DNA of 64,000 nt from Flavobacteriaceae bacterium (GCA_013215095.1 JABSPM010000028.1:24724-88723), one strand, 5' to 3'. Positions 1 through 9,212 are shown, counted from the stretch's first letter. Notes: a model not told the origin generated them from the letters alone. Program-made: numbers and translations.

Positions 1-158
1 AAACGATTGAGTTTATTGAGCATTATCATAGCTCGATATTCCGAGATATCACTAAGCGCATGGTCGGTCTGCCTTAGGTTATACGCTTCCTCAATAAGTT
101 GTTTATACTGAATAAGGAGTTTGTTCTTATAGTTTTTAATTTTGATTTTAGTGTCCAT
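1..158 (-). CDS. Small Lacal_2735-type protein, C-terminus cut by window edge
   Basis: Reading leftwards from an ATG at 158 there is an open frame of 52 codons that runs off the window. The peptide is lysine-rich at its start and then reads IQYKQLIEEAYNL and DISEYRAMIMLNKL. This resembles the small helical Lacal_2735/DUF6435 family common in Flavobacteriaceae, where a KLxxQYxxLLxEA segment is followed by a second helix that leads with ALSD-like residues. Those proteins are about 55-65 residues long, so only a few residues should be missing. Their function is unknown. The assignment rests on recalled similarity, not on a search. Confidence 0.5.
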   Translation of the reverse strand, partial: MDTKIKIKNYKNKLLIQYKQLIEEAYNLRQTDHALSDISEYRAMIMLNKLNR

Positions 159-703
159 TAGGGTTGCGTTAATAATCTAACTAAAGATATTTAAAATATT
201 GTAAACGAGCAAGACATTTCGTAAAATAATAGCGCTACTTTTTTTGAGCGAAAAAACTTCCTTATAAGTAATGACTTAAGGCGGGTTTGATTGTTTTTGA
301 GAACTGAGGATTTTGTATGAAACTAAAAATGTATGCGAAATACTATCTTTCTTTATTGTTTAATTCTTACAATTTCACGTTTTATAAGTTGCCAGACAAA
401 AGGATGCGTCAAGACAAACTAATAAATCTCACTAAAATTAAGAGCGAAAAATGACGGCATAAGAGATACAAGTCAAGCAAGTAAATGTGAAAAATTTTTG
501 TATGACCTCAAAAATTAAGCGTTTCAGATGACTTTAACATTTTATGCAGAATGCTGTATGAATTTCTTGAAAGGTCATTTGATTTTTAATTAGGCATAGT
601 AAAAACTCTAAAAAAGTATCTTATTATTAAAGCTTTATAATATATACTTTAATTAAATTATTAACGCATATTCATACTCAACAAAAAAATAAACCTTTAA
701 GAA
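159..703. other. Intergenic stretch without a supported gene
   Basis: AT-rich sequence with no open frame I trust. A 45-codon plus-strand frame (317-454) exists but has no recognisable features or convincing ribosome signal. No hairpin terminator or promoter box stands out. Confidence 0.5.
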
Positions 704-856
704 TTAAAGGCTAAAATTACGTTTAATCTCTTTGAGGTATTCAATGGCATTGATATCATCTACAAAGTTAGCAATCTTAGTTTCTAGTTCTTGAAGGCTT
801 AATATCTTATTTAAGTTGGGTTTAACTTTACCAACTTTGCAATACTGTTTGCTCAT
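704..856 (-). CDS. Hypothetical small protein, 50 residues
   Basis: A complete short frame with ATG at 856 and TAA at 704-706. The peptide starts MSKQYCKVGKVKP and then has two probable amphipathic stretches (LSLQELETKIANF and INAIEYLKEIKRNF). I do not recognise it. It has no signal peptide or membrane segment. The heptad-like spacing of leucine and isoleucine makes it look like a small helical protein rather than random translation, but a remnant of a longer gene is equally possible. Confidence 0.35.
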   Translation of the reverse strand: MSKQYCKVGKVKPNLNKILSLQELETKIANFVDDINAIEYLKEIKRNFSL

Positions 857-935
857 GGTGTTTTTATTTATTTACGAGTAAAATTACAGTTTGGATGTTA
901 GCTAAGTTTTAATTTTGGGTTATTGAATTGATGTA

Positions 936-1643
936 TTAATCTTGAATGGCAAAAACTTGTCTTAGTAAATCGGTTGTTCTACTAGAAACTTTAGTTCTGA
1001 TTTCCTTTTCTTCAACAGCAATCATCGTATAAACCCCATCTAAAGCTTTTTTAGTGACATAATCTGTAAGATCTGTGTTTACCTTGTTAGTGAAAGGTAT
1101 GGCGTTGTATTTATTAATAAGTTTAGCCCAAATCTCATCAGCACCTACTTTATTGAATGAATTTTCAATTACAGGGTGAAATTTTTCGTAAAGGGCAGCA
1201 TTTGTTCGAGCCGACAAGTATTGTGTAGCAGCATCATCATTACCAAGTAAAATATTTTTAGCATCATCAAAAGTGATGCCTTTTACGGCGCTTACAAAAA
1301 TTGGTGTAGCTTCCTTTACAGCATCTTCCGCAGCTCTATTTAACACTTTTAAGCCCTCATCAGCTAATTTACTAAGTCCAATATCTCTTAGCCCTTGATC
1401 CACTTTTTTAAGTTCTTTTGGTAAAGCTATTTTTACCAACTCATTTTTAAAAAAACCATCTTTTGCCGTTAGCTTACTTACTTGTTTGTCAATCCCAAGA
1501 TCTAAGGCTTGACGTAAACCTCCAGCAATGTCTAAATTACCAATAGTTGAGATGTCTTGTGGCAATTGATTAACCACTTGTTGTAATTCGGCACAAGATA
1601 CAAATGTCAGTGCAACCACTACATATAAAATTCTTTTCATCAT
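936..1643 (-). CDS. DUF4197 domain lipoprotein
   Basis: A 235-residue protein with a short hydrophobic leader ending in a lipobox (FVSC, Cys17), so it is probably lipidated and attached to the inner face of the outer membrane or the periplasmic side of the inner one. The body matches DUF4197: the segments GLRQALDLGIDKQV, LLNRAAEDAVKEATPIF, NPFTNKV-like PFTNKVNTDLTDYV and MIAVEEKEIRTK are characteristic, and the length is the usual one. The first two codons are both ATG, so the start could be 1643 or 1640. The role of the family is unknown. It stands alone, with more than 400 bases before the next convincing gene. Confidence 0.85.
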   Translation of the reverse strand: MMKRILYVVVALTFVSCAELQQVVNQLPQDISTIGNLDIAGGLRQALDLGIDKQVSKLTAKDGFFKNELVKIALPKELKKVDQGLRDIGLSKLADEGLKVLNRAAEDAVKEATPIFVSAVKGITFDDAKNILLGNDDAATQYLSARTNAALYEKFHPVIENSFNKVGADEIWAKLINKYNAIPFTNKVNTDLTDYVTKKALDGVYTMIAVEEKEIRTKVSSRTTDLLRQVFAIQD

Positions 1644-1767
1644 AGTTTAAGGTGTTTATGTAAAGCAAATATAGATGTAGTTGGAGTGTTTTTCCAATTT
1701 ATGGTCATATAATTTTGAAATTATCCTGAAAACAAAGATGATACGAGAATTTTTTAGGCTTAATAAT

Positions 1768-1944
1768 TTATAAAGCGTTTAGTTTTAAATCCTTTTCATC
1801 GAAACCTTGGTATCTCGAAAGGTCTAGAATATACATTGAAATATTGTGCTTACTTTCCGTTAAACAACTAAAACAAAAATCATATATGTTCCCTACATTT
1901 GGGTCTCCCTCTAATGCAAGTTGAGGTTTAATATATAGAACGAG
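1768..1944 (-). pseudogene. Open frame without a start, probable gene remnant
   Basis: Between the DUF4197 gene and icmF a minus-strand frame is open for 58 codons from just after a TAA at 1945-1947 to a TAA at 1768-1770. Its translation looks protein-like (LALEGDPNVGNIYDF, NISMYILDLSRYQGFDE) but has no ATG near its beginning; the only ATG is deep inside. I do not recognise the family. The simplest reading is the 3' end of a decayed gene. It may also be chance. The remainder of 1644-2046 shows nothing else. Confidence 0.3.
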
Positions 1945-2046
1945 TTAACAGCATGGAGTTTGAGTGTCTTAGATGTTTTTCAAAGAACGGTCGTTTATTT
2001 TGATTATTTCGTAAATTGCGCACAATGAAAACAAGTTTTTATACGA

Positions 2047-5000
2047 ATGGAACAAATTACACCTTATAAACCCAAACATAAAGTTAGAATTGTAACAGCG
2101 GCATCCTTATTCGATGGTCATGATGCGTCAATTAATATTATGAGACGTATCATCCAATCAACAGGATGCGAAGTTATTCATCTTGGACATGATAGAAGTG
2201 TTGAGGAAGTTGTTAATACTGCTATCCAAGAAGATGCTAATGCCATTGCGATGACTTCCTATCAAGGTGGTCATAATGAGTATTTTAAGTATATGTACGA
2301 TTTGCTTAAAACGAAAGGAGCAGAACATATTCGAATTTTTGGAGGCGGTGGAGGTGTAATCTTACCAGAAGAGATTAAAGACTTAATGACTTACGGAATT
2401 ACACGTATTTATTCTCCAGACGATGGCCGAGAACTTGGACTTCAGGGAATGATTAATGATTTGGTAGAACGTTCAGATTTTGCTATTGGAGATGATTTAA
2501 ATGGAGAATTAGAATCCATATCATCTAAAGATGTTAATGCAATTGCCCGTGTAATTTCTTCGGCAGAGAATTTTCCGGAGATTGCTAGAGATACTTTAGA
2601 TGCTATACGTGTTAAAAACGAAACTTCAAAAACACCAGTTCTTGGAATCACAGGAACAGGAGGTGCAGGAAAGTCGTCTTTAGTTGACGAATTGGTAAGA
2701 CGGTTTTTAATTGATTTTCCAGAAAAGACTATAGGATTAATTTCTGTAGATCCATCAAAACGTAAAACAGGAGGCGCCTTGTTGGGCGATCGTATTCGTA
2801 TGAATGCGATTAATAATGAGCGTGTCTATATGCGCAGTTTGGCAACACGTCAATCTAACTTAGCCTTGTCAAAACACGTTAGTGATGCGGTCCAGGTATT
2901 AAAAGCGGCAGCATATGATTTAATCATTTTAGAGACTTCAGGTATTGGGCAATCAGATACCGAAATTATTGAGCATAGTGATGTTTCCTTATATGTAATG
3001 ACACCAGAATTTGGTGCTGCAACACAATTGGAAAAAATAGATATGTTAGATTTTGCAGATTTAGTAGCGATTAATAAATTTGATAAACGCGGTGCATTAG
3101 ATGCGCTACGAGATGTGAAAAAACAGTACATGCGTAATAATAATCTTTGGGATATACACCAAGATGATTTGCCAGTTTTTGGAACAATTGCATCACAATT
3201 TAATGATCCAGGCATGAACACCTTATACAAAGCTGTAATGAATACTTTGGTAGAGCGTACTGAAGCAGATTTGGTGTCATCTTTTGAGATTTCTAAAGAA
3301 ATGAGTGAGAAAATCTTTGTGATTCCACCAGCTAGAACACGCTACTTGTCTGAAATTTCAGAAAGTAATAGGGCTTATGATACTAATGTAAATAAACAAG
3401 TAAAAGTCGCTCAAAAGCTTTACGGTATATTTAAAACAATTGAATCTGTTGCAGAGATGCAACCAGAGCTTAATAAAACTGGACTTAACGAAACTCAAAT
3501 TTTAGACCAAGTAAATACAGAGGAACTACCATTTGTAAAATTGCTTCTAGCACATTTTGATAAGATGAAAATGAATTTGGATCCTTATAATTGGGAAATA
3601 CTTACCAAATGGAAAACGAAAGTAAGTGCATATAAAAATCCTATATACACTTTTAAAGTAAGAGATAAAGAACTAAAAGTAGAAACACATACAACGTCAT
3701 TATCACATACTCAGATTCCGAAAGTAGCTTTGCCAAAGTATGAGGCTTGGGGAGATGTTTTACGTTGGAGTTTGCAAGAAAATGTGCCAGGAGAATTTCC
3801 GTACACATCAGGATTGTATCCATTTAAACGCACAGGAGAAGATCCAACACGTATGTTTGCTGGAGAAGGTGGCCCAGAACGTACCAATAGACGTTTTCAT
3901 TATGTGAGTTTGGGTATGCCAGCAAAGCGTTTATCAACAGCTTTCGACAGCGTGCCGCTCTATGGTAATGACCCCGATCATCGTCCCGATATTTATGGGA
4001 AAATCGGTAATGCAGGTGTGTCTATATGTTGTCTTGATGATGCTAAGAAATTATACTCTGGTTTTAACTTATCGCATCCGATGACATCGGTTAGTATGAC
4101 TATTAATGGTCCAGCGCCAATGTTGTTAGGGTTTTTCATGAATGCTGCTATTGATCAGCAATGTGAGATTTATATAAAAGATAATGCATTAGAGGCTGAA
4201 GTTGAAGCTAAAATTCAAGAGATATATAAAGACAAAACTCGCCCAACATATACTGGAGATCTGCCTGAAGGAAATGATGGACTGGGCTTAATGCTATTGG
4301 GGGTTACAGGAGATCAGGTGTTGCCAAAAGACGTTTATAAGGCTATAAAAGCAAAAACAATTTCTCAAGTAAGAGGAACAGTTCAAGCGGACATTTTAAA
4401 GGAAGATCAGGCACAAAATACATGTATTTTTTCTACTGAATTTGCCTTGCGCTTAATGGGAGATGTACAAGAATATTTTATTGAAAACAATGTACGTAAC
4501 TTTTATTCGGTATCAATTTCTGGATATCATATTGCAGAAGCGGGTGCCAATCCAATTACTCAGTTAGCTCTAACTTTGGCTAACGGGTTTACTTATGTTG
4601 AGTATTATCTATCTAGAGGTATGGATATCAATAAATTTGGGCCAAACTTATCATTCTTCTTTTCTAATGGTATTGATCCAGAATATGCTGTGATTGGTCG
4701 TGTAGCAAGACGCATTTGGTCAAAAGCTTTAAAACATAAGTACAATGCCAATTCAAGGGCACAAATGTTAAAATATCACATTCAAACTTCTGGTCGAAGT
4801 TTGCATGCTCAAGAGATTGATTTTAATGATATTCGTACTACATTACAGGCTTTATATGCCATTTATGATAATTGTAACTCACTGCATACCAATGCCTATG
4901 ATGAGGCAATTACGACACCAACAGAAGAATCTGTGCGTCGAGCTATGGCAATTCAGTTGATTATTAATAAAGAGCTAGGATTGGCTAAGAATGAAAATCC

Positions 5001-5466
5001 AATTCAAGGCGCCTTTATTATTGAAGAGTTAACAGATTTAGTAGAAGAAGCCGTACTCGTAGAATTTGATAGAATTACCGAAAGAGGTGGTGTGCTTGGT
5101 GCTATGGAAACGATGTATCAACGTTCTAAAATTCAAGAAGAAAGCTTGTATTATGAAACATTAAAGCATACGGGAGAATTTCCAATAATTGGAGTAAATA
5201 CCTTTTTAAGTAGCAAAGGCTCGCCAACGGTATTGCCTGCTGAAGTGATTAGAGCTACCGAAGATGAAAAACAATTCCAAATCAAAACACTAGAAAGTTT
5301 ACATGAAGCGCATGATACAAAAGCGATGTTAACGCGCCTACAAGAAAAAGCTATTACTAATAAAAATATCTTTGAAGATTTGATGGAAGTTTGTAAAGTA
5401 TGTTCTTTAGGCGAAATTACAAGTGCTTTGTTTGAAGTAGGAGGGCAGTATAGACGTAATATGTAG
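2047..5466 (+). CDS. icmF: Fused isobutyryl-CoA mutase IcmF (B12 domain, G-protein chaperone, mutase)
   Basis: A 1139-residue cytoplasmic enzyme that carries out a 1,2-carbon-skeleton rearrangement of acyl-CoA using adenosylcobalamin. Order of domains: B12-binding Rossmann domain at about 10-140, with the DGHDAS motif (His25 is the expected lower ligand to cobalt), SYQGGH and a five-glycine run at 99-103; a MeaB-type GTPase at about 195-410 with P-loop GTGGAGKS (203-210), ETSGIGQ (296-302) and NKFD (343-346); then the acyl-CoA mutase barrel from about 560, with [19 protein letters not shown]. The Phe in YPF and the order B12-GTPase-mutase are IcmF features; methylmalonyl-CoA mutases have a different order and Tyr/Arg at the substrate pocket. 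Isobutyryl/n-butyryl-CoA is thus the likelier substrate pair, though relatives acting on isovaleryl/pivalyl-CoA exist. An out-of-frame ATG at 2025 is ignored. Confidence 0.93.
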   Translation: MEQITPYKPKHKVRIVTAASLFDGHDASINIMRRIIQSTGCEVIHLGHDRSVEEVVNTAIQEDANAIAMTSYQGGHNEYFKYMYDLLKTKGAEHIRIFGGGGGVILPEEIKDLMTYGITRIYSPDDGRELGLQGMINDLVERSDFAIGDDLNGELESISSKDVNAIARVISSAENFPEIARDTLDAIRVKNETSKTPVLGITGTGGAGKSSLVDELVRRFLIDFPEKTIGLISVDPSKRKTGGALLGDRIRMNAINNERVYMRSLATRQSNLALSKHVSDAVQVLKAAAYDLIILETSGIGQSDTEIIEHSDVSLYVMTPEFGAATQLEKIDMLDFADLVAINKFDKRGALDALRDVKKQYMRNNNLWDIHQDDLPVFGTIASQFNDPGMNTLYKAVMNTLVERTEADLVSSFEISKEMSEKIFVIPPARTRYLSEISESNRAYDTNVNKQVKVAQKLYGIFKTIESVAEMQPELNKTGLNETQILDQVNTEELPFVKLLLAHFDKMKMNLDPYNWEILTKWKTKVSAYKNPIYTFKVRDKELKVETHTTSLSHTQIPKVALPKYEAWGDVLRWSLQENVPGEFPYTSGLYPFKRTGEDPTRMFAGEGGPERTNRRFHYVSLGMPAKRLSTAFDSVPLYGNDPDHRPDIYGKIGNAGVSICCLDDAKKLYSGFNLSHPMTSVSMTINGPAPMLLGFFMNAAIDQQCEIYIKDNALEAEVEAKIQEIYKDKTRPTYTGDLPEGNDGLGLMLLGVTGDQVLPKDVYKAIKAKTISQVRGTVQADILKEDQAQNTCIFSTEFALRLMGDVQEYFIENNVRNFYSVSISGYHIAEAGANPITQLALTLANGFTYVEYYLSRGMDINKFGPNLSFFFSNGIDPEYAVIGRVARRIWSKALKHKYNANSRAQMLKYHIQTSGRSLHAQEIDFNDIRTTLQALYAIYDNCNSLHTNAYDEAITTPTEESVRRAMAIQLIINKELGLAKNENPIQGAFIIEELTDLVEEAVLVEFDRITERGGVLGAMETMYQRSKIQEESLYYETLKHTGEFPIIGVNTFLSSKGSPTVLPAEVIRATEDEKQFQIKTLESLHEAHDTKAMLTRLQEKAITNKNIFEDLMEVCKVCSLGEITSALFEVGGQYRRNM

Positions 5467-5730
5467 GGCTGAATCTGAAAAGTGAGATGATATTTTATAA
5501 GAATCATTTAATGCGCTATTATAAATGAACTTGGAAACCAGTAAGAGGGTTTTGTTTAACGCAGATTGCATACATTTTTATTATAAGTATGGCGTGTTAT
5601 AGTTAGGGTGAAAAAGTAAAGATTTGGAGCGCTTTGTATATGTGTTTTGATGTTCCAACCCGTAAGATGCGTTTAAAAAATAAGAGTTCTGTTCTTTAGT
5701 GGAGACCTCTAATGTTATACCATAAAATAA
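5467..5730 (+). other. Intergenic region after icmF
   Basis: About 260 bases with no supported reading frame, ending at the hairpin listed next. It may be the 3' untranslated region of icmF. Nothing else was seen. Confidence 0.4.
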
Positions 5731-5759
5731 AAAAGATGTGCAATTGTGCATCTTTTTTT
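5731..5759. terminator. A-run/hairpin/T-run terminator
   Basis: GATGTGCAATTGTGCATC forms a short stem (two G-T wobbles in the middle) flanked by A6 on the left and T7 on the right, so it could stop transcription in either direction. On the plus strand it would end icmF transcription and separate it from the cysteine-rich gene. Confidence 0.6.
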
Positions 5760-5798
5760 GTGTTTCTCCGTCTTATAAGTGTAATTAAAAAGCTCATA

Positions 5799-5903
5799 AT
5801 GATGAAATATAAAGAATGTACTTGTACTTGCGAAAGCTGTACAAAAGGACAATGTAATGGCTGTACCTGCGAAAACTGCTCATGTATTGGGTGTAATTGT
5901 TAA
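5799..5903 (+). CDS. Metallothionein-like cysteine-rich mini-protein, 34 residues
   Basis: From the ATG pair at 5799/5802 to TAA at 5901-5903 this encodes 34 residues, 11 of which are cysteine, in CxC, CxxC and CxxxxC spacing (CTCTCESC, CNGCTCENCSC, CIGCNC). There are no histidines and only a few charged residues, the profile of a small metal-binding peptide. A longer frame can be read back to 5712, but it would run through the terminator hairpin, so the start at 5799 or 5802 is preferred. It lies 250 bases upstream of sigZ on the same strand, with a palindromic repeat in between. A role in binding copper, zinc or another thiophilic metal is inference from composition; I do not recognise a named family. 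Confidence 0.6.
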   Translation: MMKYKECTCTCESCTKGQCNGCTCENCSCIGCNC

Positions 5904-5974
5904 ATAAGACTTATTATCTTAAGCCTAGTAAAACCTGTCATCTTAGACGCTTTTACTTCGTTTAATACCAGTGA

Positions 5975-6130
5975 TTCTGTTAAATTACACATTAGAAAAA
6001 TGATACTTTTTTGTGTTAGATAAAAAAGAAAAATCAGTCATAGCCTTAGTTAAGAGTTGTTTTTATTTTGAAAGATAACGCAAAAAAGTATCATTTTAAT
6101 TGAGTAATTTAGGAGTAGAGATGGTGTATA
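5975..6130 (+). repeat. Palindromic dispersed repeat, family 1 copy A (MITE-like)
   Basis: This segment matches 62886-63039 in reverse complement at roughly nine positions in ten, with one 2-base gap, by hand alignment. It has long terminal inverted repeats: left arm 5981-6013, right arm 6081-6111, both with TAAATTAC at the outer end; the inner 17 bases (AAAATGATACTTTTTTG at 5997-6013, and its complement at 6081-6097) pair perfectly. No protein is encoded. The layout is that of a miniature inverted-repeat transposable element. Homology continues about 19 bases beyond the right arm, so the true end is uncertain. Confidence 0.75.
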
Positions 6131-6141
6131 ATAATATTTTG

Positions 6142-6149
6142 TAGTTTTG
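6142..6149 (+). promoter_or_regulatory. -7 box (TAGTTTTG) of sigZ
   Basis: A perfect match to TAnnTTTG ends only three bases before the ATG at 6153, so the transcript would start at or next to the start codon. No good -33 TTG is visible at the usual distance. The right end of repeat copy A lies 11 bases upstream. Confidence 0.5.
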
Positions 6150-6152
6150 TAT

Positions 6153-6695
6153 ATGACCACTCAAGAAATTTGGAATACCTATCATTTGGATGTGAAACGT
6201 TTTGTGTTGTCTAAAGTACATGACGAAAGTTTGGCTGAAGATATTGTACAGAATACCTTTATTAAAGTGCATACCAAACTTAGTGCATTGAAAGACCCAA
6301 TGAAGTTAAAGTCTTGGGTAATGATGATAGCTAGAAATACGACGGTAGATTATTTTAAGAGCCACAAATCGGCGTCATTTTCTGAGGTAATCTTACCCGT
6401 TGAAGACGTGCCAAAGCAAGACGCACATGATGAAACTGATTGCCTTTATGTTATTATTAAAGGTCTGCCAAAGAAATATAGAGATCCTTTAATTTTGTCT
6501 GATATTAAAGGTATGAAGCAAGCAGAAGTTGCAAAACAATTAAAACTAGCCTTATCTACAACGAAGTCTAGAATTCAGAGAGCACGCAAATTAATAGCTA
6601 AAGGTTTTATGGATTGTTGCGATTATAAGCTCAATGACAAAGGTTTTCTTGTCGGTGAAGTTAAAGACAAGGAAGATTGTAAAATTTGTAATTAA
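6153..6695 (+). CDS. sigZ: ECF-type RNA polymerase sigma factor, SigZ family
   Basis: A 180-residue sigma factor that would direct core RNA polymerase to a special promoter set. Region 2 is at about 8-75 (DIVQNTFIKVHTKL, LKSWVMMIARNTTVDYF), and the region 4 helix-turn-helix is at about 105-150 (LPKKYRDPLILSDIKGMKQ, LSTTKSRIQRARKL). The C-terminal tail FMDCCDYKLNDKGFLVGE with a final CKICN places it in the SigZ group; the tail has Cys155, Cys156, Cys176 and Cys179, which could bind metal or sense thiol redox state. No anti-sigma gene is adjacent. The start at 6153 is preferred over a TTG at 6147. Its stop codon overlaps the stop codon of the convergent ygiQ gene. Confidence 0.9.
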   Translation: MTTQEIWNTYHLDVKRFVLSKVHDESLAEDIVQNTFIKVHTKLSALKDPMKLKSWVMMIARNTTVDYFKSHKSASFSEVILPVEDVPKQDAHDETDCLYVIIKGLPKKYRDPLILSDIKGMKQAEVAKQLKLALSTTKSRIQRARKLIAKGFMDCCDYKLNDKGFLVGEVKDKEDCKICN

Positions 6696-8644
6696 CGACG
6701 GCGTTTCTTTTTGTAATTTTTGGATTTTGTTTTGGATGACCTTGGCTTGAAAGGAATCGTGTCATCAAACGTGTTTTTTGCGTGTTTGGGTGTGTTTTGT
6801 CGCCAAGATTCATCTTTAGGTATTAGACTTTTTAATAAATCAGTGCGCCCAACTTTCGTTAAGGTGTTTTTTATCCATTGACGGTTTTCTTTTTTGTACC
6901 AAAAGAAGAATTTATGTTGGTCTAATTTTTCCTGACGTGTTTTTGGTGTGTTTACAGCTTTTAGCGTATAAGGATGGTAGCCACTATAATAAATAACGGT
7001 TGCAACCGTCATAGGAGTTGGGGTAAAGTCTTGTACTTGCTCTAACTGAAATCCCATGTCCTTAGTTTCAACAGCTAAATTAGCCATGTCTTCTGGTTCA
7101 CAAGCGGGATGGCTAGAAATGAAGTATGGAATTAATTGGAGGTTAAGAGCTTTCTTTTTGTTGATTTTATCAAAACGCGCCTTAAATTTATGAAAATAAG
7201 TAAACGATGGCTTACGCATTAATTTTAAAACAGGATCGGAGGTATGCTCAGGAGCTACTTTTAAACGTCCAGAAACATGTTTCGTCATTACTTCTTCAGT
7301 GTAGGCGTCCAATTCTTCGACATCCGCATGTTTGTTAAATTCTGGAACCAACATGTCGTGCCTGATACCACTACCAATAAATGATTTCTTTACTTTGGGG
7401 TGTGCGTCAACAGCTTGATATAATTGGGTTAATGGTTTGTGAGAAGTATCTAAATTACTACATATTACAGGTGAAATACAAGAAGGGGATACACATTTGT
7501 CACAAATAGACTGGATCTTTCCTTTCATTTTGTACATATTGGCAGATGGTCCACCTATGTCTGATAAATACCCTTTAAAATCTTCCATCTGTGCTACATC
7601 ATCCACTTCCTTAAGTACTGATTCCTGACTTCTACTCGCAATGAATTTTCCTTGATGAGCCGAAATAGTACAAAAACTACAACCGCCAAAACAACCGCGA
7701 TGAATATTTATTGAAAATTTAATCATCTCATAGGCAGGAATAGGACCTCTTTTGTTGTATTTTGGGTGTGGCATCCTTGTAAAAGGCAAATCAAAAGAAG
7801 CGTCAATTTCTGCTTCGGTCATGGTTGGAAATGGCGGATTAATCATTAATCGTTTATTTCCAATTTTTTGAAAAATACGACGAGCGTATAATTTGTTAGA
7901 CTCTTGCTCTATAATTTTGAAATTGGCAGCATAGGCCTTTTTGTCTTTTAAGCAGGTAGCATGAGATGCAATTTCTACATCTTGCCAATTTTTATTTTTT
8001 GGTATTTTTTCATCTTCCGACAGTAAAACAGCCGTTTGTTTTATGGTTTTTAGACTAGAGAAAGGTACACCGCGTTCCAGTAGTTCTACAAGTTCGCGAA
8101 GGGGCTGTTCCCCCATTCCATATACCAACATATCTGCCCCAGAGGATTCTAATATAGAAGGTAATAATTTATCCGACCAATAGTCATAATGTGTAACACG
8201 TCTTAAAGAGGCTTCAATTCCTCCAATTAAAACAGGGACATCCGGAAATTTTTCTTTTAGAATTTTGGTGTAGATTGTTGTTGCATAATCTGGGCGAAAT
8301 CCTTTATCCCCATTGGGTGTATAGGCATCTTTGTCTCGGCGTCGTTTACTGGCGGTATAATTACTGACCATAGAGTCCATACAACCAGCAGTAACACCAA
8401 AGAATAGTCGAGGTCTTCCTAGTTTTGTGAAATCTTGTAAGTTATCATGAACATTAGGTTGCGGCACTATGGCAACACGAAGTCCATAGCTTTCCAAAAT
8501 TCGACCTATAACTGCGGGGCCAAATGAGGGATGATCAACATATGCGTCTCCACTAAATAGGATAACATCTAATTCATCCCAACCATGAAGCGCCACTTCT
8601 TTGTTTGTAGTGGGTAACCAATCTGAAAGCCGTCTTATCCTCAT
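6692..8644 (-). CDS. YgiQ family radical SAM protein
   Basis: A 650-residue protein of the YgiQ family (UPF0313). The N-terminal part (about 20-200) carries the B12-binding-like segment (SGDAYVDHPSFGPAVIGRIL, FFGVTAGCMDSMVSNYT, LIGGIEASLRR). The radical SAM core begins at about 310 with the cluster motif C318-xxx-C322-xx-C325 (HRGCFGGCSFC), which would hold a 4Fe-4S cluster that cleaves S-adenosylmethionine. The C-terminus is a lysine/arginine-rich tail. The substrate of the family is not known to me. The length is a little below that of the E. coli protein. It is transcribed towards sigZ, and the two stop codons overlap. Confidence 0.93.
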   Translation of the reverse strand: MRIRRLSDWLPTTNKEVALHGWDELDVILFSGDAYVDHPSFGPAVIGRILESYGLRVAIVPQPNVHDNLQDFTKLGRPRLFFGVTAGCMDSMVSNYTASKRRRDKDAYTPNGDKGFRPDYATTIYTKILKEKFPDVPVLIGGIEASLRRVTHYDYWSDKLLPSILESSGADMLVYGMGEQPLRELVELLERGVPFSSLKTIKQTAVLLSEDEKIPKNKNWQDVEIASHATCLKDKKAYAANFKIIEQESNKLYARRIFQKIGNKRLMINPPFPTMTEAEIDASFDLPFTRMPHPKYNKRGPIPAYEMIKFSINIHRGCFGGCSFCTISAHQGKFIASRSQESVLKEVDDVAQMEDFKGYLSDIGGPSANMYKMKGKIQSICDKCVSPSCISPVICSNLDTSHKPLTQLYQAVDAHPKVKKSFIGSGIRHDMLVPEFNKHADVEELDAYTEEVMTKHVSGRLKVAPEHTSDPVLKLMRKPSFTYFHKFKARFDKINKKKALNLQLIPYFISSHPACEPEDMANLAVETKDMGFQLEQVQDFTPTPMTVATVIYYSGYHPYTLKAVNTPKTRQEKLDQHKFFFWYKKENRQWIKNTLTKVGRTDLLKSLIPKDESWRQNTPKHAKNTFDDTIPFKPRSSKTKSKNYKKKRRR

Positions 8645-8699
8645 ACCGCTGCAAATGTACGACCTTTTTTAGACTTAAGAATTATCTAAATCAAAGCTC

Positions 8700-9092
8700 T
8701 TATAGCGTTAACATCCAATGACGCTGCAACTTACTGAAAAGTTTGAGTTCTTTTCTTAATATGGGTAAGAACTCTTTGCCATTGCTTTCGCATGTTTCAA
8801 GGCGTTTACAGCTTTTGTATAGTAGGTTAGTAATAACCCTTACTTTGGCTGCGTGCTTATATTTTTTTTCGCTATAAAAGTGTGATTCGGCTTTTATGAT
8901 TTCGGGCGCTAAAAGTTCAGATTGCTGCACAATATCTCCAGAAAAATAAATGTGCTGTTGTTCTTTGCCATCAAGTTTTAGTCGACACAAATCATAATTT
9001 AAATAGTCTGCTATACGACGTGATAATTTAAAAATATCTAAGGCTTTATTGTAAATAGGTAGGTTGTGATTGTGCGGGGTTTTGTAGTACAT
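8700..9092 (-). CDS. Conserved hypothetical, four-helix-bundle-like protein
   Basis: A 130-residue protein without signal peptide or membrane segment. It begins with an HNHNLPIYNKALDIFKLSR segment and has long helical stretches (GDIVQQSELLAPEII, HAAKVRVITNLLYKSCKRLE, LPILRKELKLFSKLQRHW). The opening and the helix pattern recall the four-helix-bundle family related to the 23S rRNA intervening-sequence protein, and I believe close relatives occur in Flavobacteriaceae. Function unknown. It ends 55 bases downstream of the ygiQ start on the same strand, so the two may share a transcript with this gene first. Confidence 0.55.
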   Translation of the reverse strand: MYYKTPHNHNLPIYNKALDIFKLSRRIADYLNYDLCRLKLDGKEQQHIYFSGDIVQQSELLAPEIIKAESHFYSEKKYKHAAKVRVITNLLYKSCKRLETCESNGKEFLPILRKELKLFSKLQRHWMLTL

Positions 9093-9167
9093 CTGTTTTT
9101 TCTTAGCAATACCTCAAAATTAGTGTGAATTAATATTACTTGTCTTTATTTTTTTAATTAAAAGTGT

Positions 9168-9175
9168 TATTTTTG
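9168..9175 (+). promoter_or_regulatory. -7 box (TATTTTTG) of the Lrp-type gene
   Basis: TATTTTTG fits TAnnTTTG and lies 37 bases before the ATG at 9213. A TTG at 9140-9142 could be the -33 element, with a somewhat long spacer. Confidence 0.45.
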
Positions 9176-9212
9176 ATTAATATATAAAGTAAAATTAGTT
9201 TTTTGTTTAAAA

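Noticed and set aside
317..454. 45-codon plus-strand frame (starts MKLKMYAKYYLSLL)
   Set aside because: No ribosome signal, promoter or recognisable feature; likely chance in AT-rich intergenic DNA.
540..570. Short similarity between 540-570 and 60835-60865 (AGAATGCTGTAT followed by GAAAGGT)
   Set aside because: Only about 20 matching bases with gaps in AT-rich DNA; too weak to call a repeat.
5712..5798. N-terminal extension of the cysteine-rich peptide
   Set aside because: It would be translated through a terminator hairpin and adds residues unlike the Cys-rich body.
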